Positions 60,107-64,000 of a DNA stretch of 64,000 bases are shown here, in pieces. The translations under genes and the position numbers were made by a program. This stretch comes from Candidatus Pseudoscillospira faecavium (GTDB lineage Bacteria; Bacillota; Clostridia; Oscillospirales; Oscillospiraceae), in assembly GCA_904420565.1 (NCBI GenBank), contig CAJFVV010000024.1, positions 27,111-91,110 on the forward strand, given 5' to 3'. Each line of letters opens with the position of its first letter. The first letter of the stretch is position 1. The notes under the pieces were generated by a model that was given only the letters and a program-made list of their open reading frames with translations, ran no database searches and was not told where the DNA came from.

Positions 60107-60910
60107 TCAACCTTTCAGCGCAGTATGCGCTGCATCAATGATTTTTGTCAGATCCAGAGATACGGCATCACTGCCAGGTCCCTTTTGCAGAAAACCAAGA
60201 TATTCAATATTTCCTTCCTGCCCGGTGATAGGTGAATAAGTGATATCCAGCACTGAGAATCCTGCATCCGCTGCATTTTTCAGATATTGTTCCAGCACCA
60301 TCAAATGGACTTTGGGATCCCTGACAATTCCTTTTTTCCCCACCAATTCACGTCCTGCTTCAAACTGCGGCTTGACCAGTGTTACCATATGAGCGCCTTC
60401 TTTCATCAGTGCACATACCGCCGGTAAAATCAGTTTCAAAGAGATAAAGGACACGTCAATTGACGCAAAATCCAGCGCATCCGGAATCTGCTCACGATCG
60501 AGATAGCGTGCATTCGTCCGCTCCAAAACGACCACGCGTTCATCGCTGCGCAGTTTCCAGGCAAGCTCTCCATATCCTACATCCACAGAATAGACTTTAG
60601 CCGCACCGTTTTGCAGCATGCAATCCGTAAAGCCTCCAGTGGAAGCGCCAATATCTGCTGTAATTTTTCCATGTAAATCGATGGGAAAAACTTCCATAGC
60701 CTTTTCCAGTTTCAATCCGCCGCGGCCCACATAGCGCAGTGCCTGACCGCGAACCTCCAGCGCAATTGCTTCATCCACAGGCATACCGGCTTTCTCCAGG
60801 CGGCGGTCTCCCGAAAAAATCTGTCCTGCCATAATCATCGCCTGGGCTTTTTGCCTGCTTTCGGCCAATCCACGTTCCGTTACTAATACATCAAGACGTT
60901 TCTTTGCCAC
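60107..60910 (-). CDS. tlyA: TlyA-family rRNA methyltransferase
   Basis: S4 domain N-terminus 'KKRLDVLVTERGLAESRQKAQAMIMAG', 'DIGASTGGFTDCMLQNGA'. Confidence 0.93.
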   Translation of the reverse strand: MAKKRLDVLVTERGLAESRQKAQAMIMAGQIFSGDRRLEKAGMPVDEAIALEVRGQALRYVGRGGLKLEKAMEVFPIDLHGKITADIGASTGGFTDCMLQNGAAKVYSVDVGYGELAWKLRSDERVVVLERTNARYLDREQIPDALDFASIDVSFISLKLILPAVCALMKEGAHMVTLVKPQFEAGRELVGKKGIVRDPKVHLMVLEQYLKNAADAGFSVLDITYSPITGQEGNIEYLGFLQKGPGSDAVSLDLTKIIDAAHTALKG

Positions 60911-62771
60911 GATGCAATGCCTCCTTCACCGCTGCAGCAATACCCGCTCCATTCAATCCCATACTCTGACGCAACAGCGCAACGCTCCCCTGTGCTGTAA
61001 ATGCAGCACCAAGATTTTTTAAAATCAAATGCTCCGGAATACACCCGCGCTGAGAAAGCATCGATGCAATCCGCTGTCCGACACAGCCGCCTTCTACACA
61101 TTCTTCCAGCACCAGCAGTGCATTCGTTTTGCGAACAGAAGCCTCAATCGCGTCTATATCCAAAGGCTGAATAGTATTCAATTTCAGAATTTCTGCAGCA
61201 ATTCCTTCTATCTCCAGAAGGCCGGCTGCTTCCAGAACTTCATTGATCATCGTTCCATAAGTGAGCAAAGTGAAATCTGTTCCCTGCCGGCAGCACTCTG
61301 ACGCACCACGAGACAACCCATGATAAACGCCTTCCCCTCCGCGGGCATAGCGCACAGCCACAGGGCCTCGCTCCTCCAGGACAGCGCGCTCAATCATGTC
61401 GCGCATCTCCGCAAAACTGGATGGGCAATAGATCGTCATACCCGGTACCTGGCTGAGATACCCGACATCAAAGACGCCATGGTGGGTTTCGCCATCCTCT
61501 CCCACCAATCCGGCGCGATCCACTGCGAAAACAACATGCAGCTGCATCAATGCCACATCATGCAGCAGCATATCATAACCACGCTGCAAAAAGCTGGAAT
61601 ACACCGCAAAAACAGGGATCATTCCCTGGGAAGCCATGCCTGCAGCCATGGCAACAGCGTGCCCCTCTGCAATGCCAACATCGAAAAAACGCTCCGGATA
61701 GTGCTGGGCAAAACGATCAAGCCCGGTTCCGGATTCCATAGCAGCTGTAATCGTGCATACCCGCGCATCTCTCTGCGCAAGATCGCAGAGTGTTTTTCCG
61801 CAGATTTTGCTGAAATTTTCACCTGATGGTTTCAGTGTCAAGCCGGTTTGCGGATCAAATGCAGAAATTCCATGAAATTTATCCGGGTTTTCCTCTGCAA
61901 AAGAATAGCCTTTACCCTTAACAGTATTGACATGAACCACAACCGGTGCGTGCAGCTCTTTTGCCCAGCTCAGCACATGAAAAAGCTGGTCCAGGTTGTG
62001 CCCATCCACCGGACCGAGATACTGAAATCCCATATCCTCAAAAAAGCTGCAGGGCCACAGTGCTTTCTTCAGACTCGTTTTACAGCGATGTACAATCCGG
62101 TAAATGGTTTTTCCGCCCGGCAAATGATGCACTGTATTATGATAAATCTTTTTAAACCGATAGTAGCCGGAACGGGTGCGGATCCTTGCAAGATGACTGG
62201 CCACACCGCCCACATTCCGGCTGATGGACATGCCATTGTCATTTAATATGAGAATGAGCGGTTCCCCGGAAGCCCCTGCATTATTCAGTCCTTCATAAGC
62301 CAAGCCGCCGGTTAAGGCACCATCGCCAATCACAGCAAGAACACAATAATCTGCTCCGCGCAGTGTTCTCGCTCTTGCCATTCCCAAAGCTACAGAAACG
62401 GAGTTGGATGCATGCCCGGCAATAAATGCATCATGTATACTCTCATATGGTTTAGGAAATCCAGATAAACCCTCAAATTTCCGAAGCGTTGAAAACAGCT
62501 CGCGCCGCCCCGTTAAAGCTTTATGCACATAACACTGATGCCCAACGTCAAACACCAGGCGATCCCGCGCCGTATCAAAGACACGATGAATTGCAACTGT
62601 CAACTCCACCGCACCTAAATTGGAGGCAAGATGGCCGCCCGTCTTTGAAACGGATGCCAATAAAAAAGCACGCAGCTCTTCACATAGGTGCTGACATTCT
62701 TCCTGTGATAATTTTTTCACATCTTCAGGACCGGAGATGTGTTCCAAAATTTCAGATTTCATTGCGCTCAC
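60891..62771 (-). CDS. dxs: 1-deoxy-D-xylulose-5-phosphate synthase
   Basis: 'DVGHQCYVHKALTGRR', 'VIGDGALTGGLAYEGLNNAG', 'FDVGIAEGHAVAMAAGMA'. Confidence 0.97.
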   Translation of the reverse strand: MSAMKSEILEHISGPEDVKKLSQEECQHLCEELRAFLLASVSKTGGHLASNLGAVELTVAIHRVFDTARDRLVFDVGHQCYVHKALTGRRELFSTLRKFEGLSGFPKPYESIHDAFIAGHASNSVSVALGMARARTLRGADYCVLAVIGDGALTGGLAYEGLNNAGASGEPLILILNDNGMSISRNVGGVASHLARIRTRSGYYRFKKIYHNTVHHLPGGKTIYRIVHRCKTSLKKALWPCSFFEDMGFQYLGPVDGHNLDQLFHVLSWAKELHAPVVVHVNTVKGKGYSFAEENPDKFHGISAFDPQTGLTLKPSGENFSKICGKTLCDLAQRDARVCTITAAMESGTGLDRFAQHYPERFFDVGIAEGHAVAMAAGMASQGMIPVFAVYSSFLQRGYDMLLHDVALMQLHVVFAVDRAGLVGEDGETHHGVFDVGYLSQVPGMTIYCPSSFAEMRDMIERAVLEERGPVAVRYARGGEGVYHGLSRGASECCRQGTDFTLLTYGTMINEVLEAAGLLEIEGIAAEILKLNTIQPLDIDAIEASVRKTNALLVLEECVEGGCVGQRIASMLSQRGCIPEHLILKNLGAAFTAQGSVALLRQSMGLNGAGIAAAVKEALHRGKETS

Positions 62772-62805
62772 CTTTACTGCTTTCCAAAAACATCACTGCA
62801 GTATA

Positions 62806-63381
62806 TCATTTCCGCCGAATTACATGGAGCACGCGTGCAGCTGTATGCACAACCTGTGTACTGTTGTTAATGGCAATCTTCTTGCCAATGGCTTTTCCTC
62901 CGATGGTAAGACCGGATACCAGCGCAGAAATAAACAGAGAAAGCATCACTGAATCCAAACGAAATGCGCTGCACAGTTTGGATACGATGACCGCAGCCGT
63001 GGAACCGCTGACAATACCGGCGATATCGCCCACCACATCGTTGCATACATTGCTGACCTTCTCTGCATTTCGGATCAGCCGCAGCGCACAAGCAGCGCTT
63101 TTTTCTCCGTGTGCCGCCATGGAATGAAAGGGACGTTCATCGGCCACAGTAACCGAAACACCGACAATATCAAATAAAATACCAATCAAAATAAAAGCCG
63201 CCAGCAGCGAAAAAGCAATAAAATAGCCGGCGCCTTCGAGCACATTGGAAGAAACCAGACTGAACATTGCTGAAATAATAATCGACATCAAAAAAATTTT
63301 GGGAACCCAATAGTCCCGTTTTTGCTTTCCCTTTTCTGCCGGTGTCTGCTTTTTCACCTTGCCCGTTTTAGGGTTATCCAC
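62806..63381 (-). CDS. oapA: OLE-associated membrane protein OapA (CNNM/CorB-like membrane protein)
   Basis: About 191-aa multi-TM protein upstream of dxs and immediately downstream of the OLE-like RNA. GTG start at 63381 after AGGAGG. Confidence 0.75.
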   Translation of the reverse strand: MDNPKTGKVKKQTPAEKGKQKRDYWVPKIFLMSIIISAMFSLVSSNVLEGAGYFIAFSLLAAFILIGILFDIVGVSVTVADERPFHSMAAHGEKSAACALRLIRNAEKVSNVCNDVVGDIAGIVSGSTAAVIVSKLCSAFRLDSVMLSLFISALVSGLTIGGKAIGKKIAINNSTQVVHTAARVLHVIRRK

Positions 63382-63420
63382 TTGAAGTCCTCCTAAATCA
63401 TAAAACACATGAGAAAACTA

Positions 63421-64000
63421 AACAGACGGCAACATCAGAAGTAAATCTTACGGCTTAGGTACGGGTAGGATTTCCCCGTGGAGCACCTCGCGTTTCCACT
63501 CGGCGGTTTCCCTTTAAGCCCCGCGTCAATGCGTCACCGACATTGCGACCCGATTGCCACTTAGTCCGCACTGCAATCCTTCTGATGCCCACGAATCGAC
63601 AGCCTAGGTGTTTTCCACGGCAGCCAGCTCATTTCTTAGCCTCTTTTGCAACTGTGGTTTCAGCAAGCAATCGCACGGCCTCCCTGGCCGGGGATTCCAT
63701 GCGTAGATCTCGCATCCACCACACCCACTCAAGGCAGGCTACTCTGCACATAGCGATAGGGGACGGAGTCGTCCCTTCCGCACCACATTGCAGGTTTCAC
63801 CCTGCTTCGTAATGAGTCACAAGCCCATTCCGGGTTTCCCTTGGCTCATCACAAGAGCAGGTCTCCACGGAAAGCGGGTCGAATTTGCATGCCATTGCAA
63901 GTCGCCCGCAAACCTTAACCCCCAGCATCCACCCCAAACTGGGCGTAAGAAGCAAACACCAGGGACTTCATCGATATGCCCTTCAAAGGATTTTTAGGCC
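63421..64000 (-). ncRNA. ole: OLE RNA (ornate, large, extremophilic), possibly truncated at the window edge
   Basis: ~580 nt without credible coding. Many compact hairpins on the minus strand (e.g. GCAGGgtgaaaCCTGC at 63790-63805, GGGACgactcCGTCCC at 63760-63775). Order ole-oapA-dxs-tlyA-argR-recN matches the known OLE locus. Confidence 0.85.

Noticed and set aside
63543-63997. Small plus-strand ORFs at the right edge
   Set aside because: They lie opposite the structured OLE-like RNA and have no SD or protein-like features.
1-64000. CRISPR array, toxin-antitoxin or defence island
   Set aside because: No regularly spaced repeats and no recognisable defence or TA gene seen on reading the window.

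Overview
The window is core chromosome of a spore-forming Clostridia-type Firmicute (probably Oscillospiraceae/Ruminococcaceae-like). This is judged from gene content and order only; no searches were run. I see no prophage, transposon, CRISPR array, tRNA or rRNA operon. Main blocks: rlmN-PP2C-prkC-rsgA; a sporulation coat-basement cluster (SpoVM-like micro-ORF, SipL-like, SpoIVA); leuCDB-coaX; purB; secDF; pfk and fba; a tyrosine recombinase; radA-cwlD; cotJ; P-type ATPase; ligA; murD; rnpB; sigH; glmM; ruvCAB; xerD-spoIIM; the SCIFF locus (scfA-scfB, TIGR04086-like, yajC, tgt, queA); asd; tyrS; uraA; and recN-argR-nadK-tlyA-dxs-oapA. The most notable content lies outside the supplied ORF track: (1) a ~580-nt structured non-coding region at the right edge that I interpret as an OLE RNA next to its protein partner OapA; (2) a 23-aa SpoVM-like micro-ORF, followed by a 15-bp hairpin that sequesters the sipL Shine-Dalgarno; (3) the 47-aa SCIFF ranthipeptide precursor; (4) a yybP-ykoY-type Mn2+ riboswitch in front of a P-type ATPase; (5) a tyrosine T-box; (6) RNase P RNA; (7) tandem MarR-like operators overlapping the promoter of a XerC-like recombinase; (8) a CotJA-CotJB fusion.
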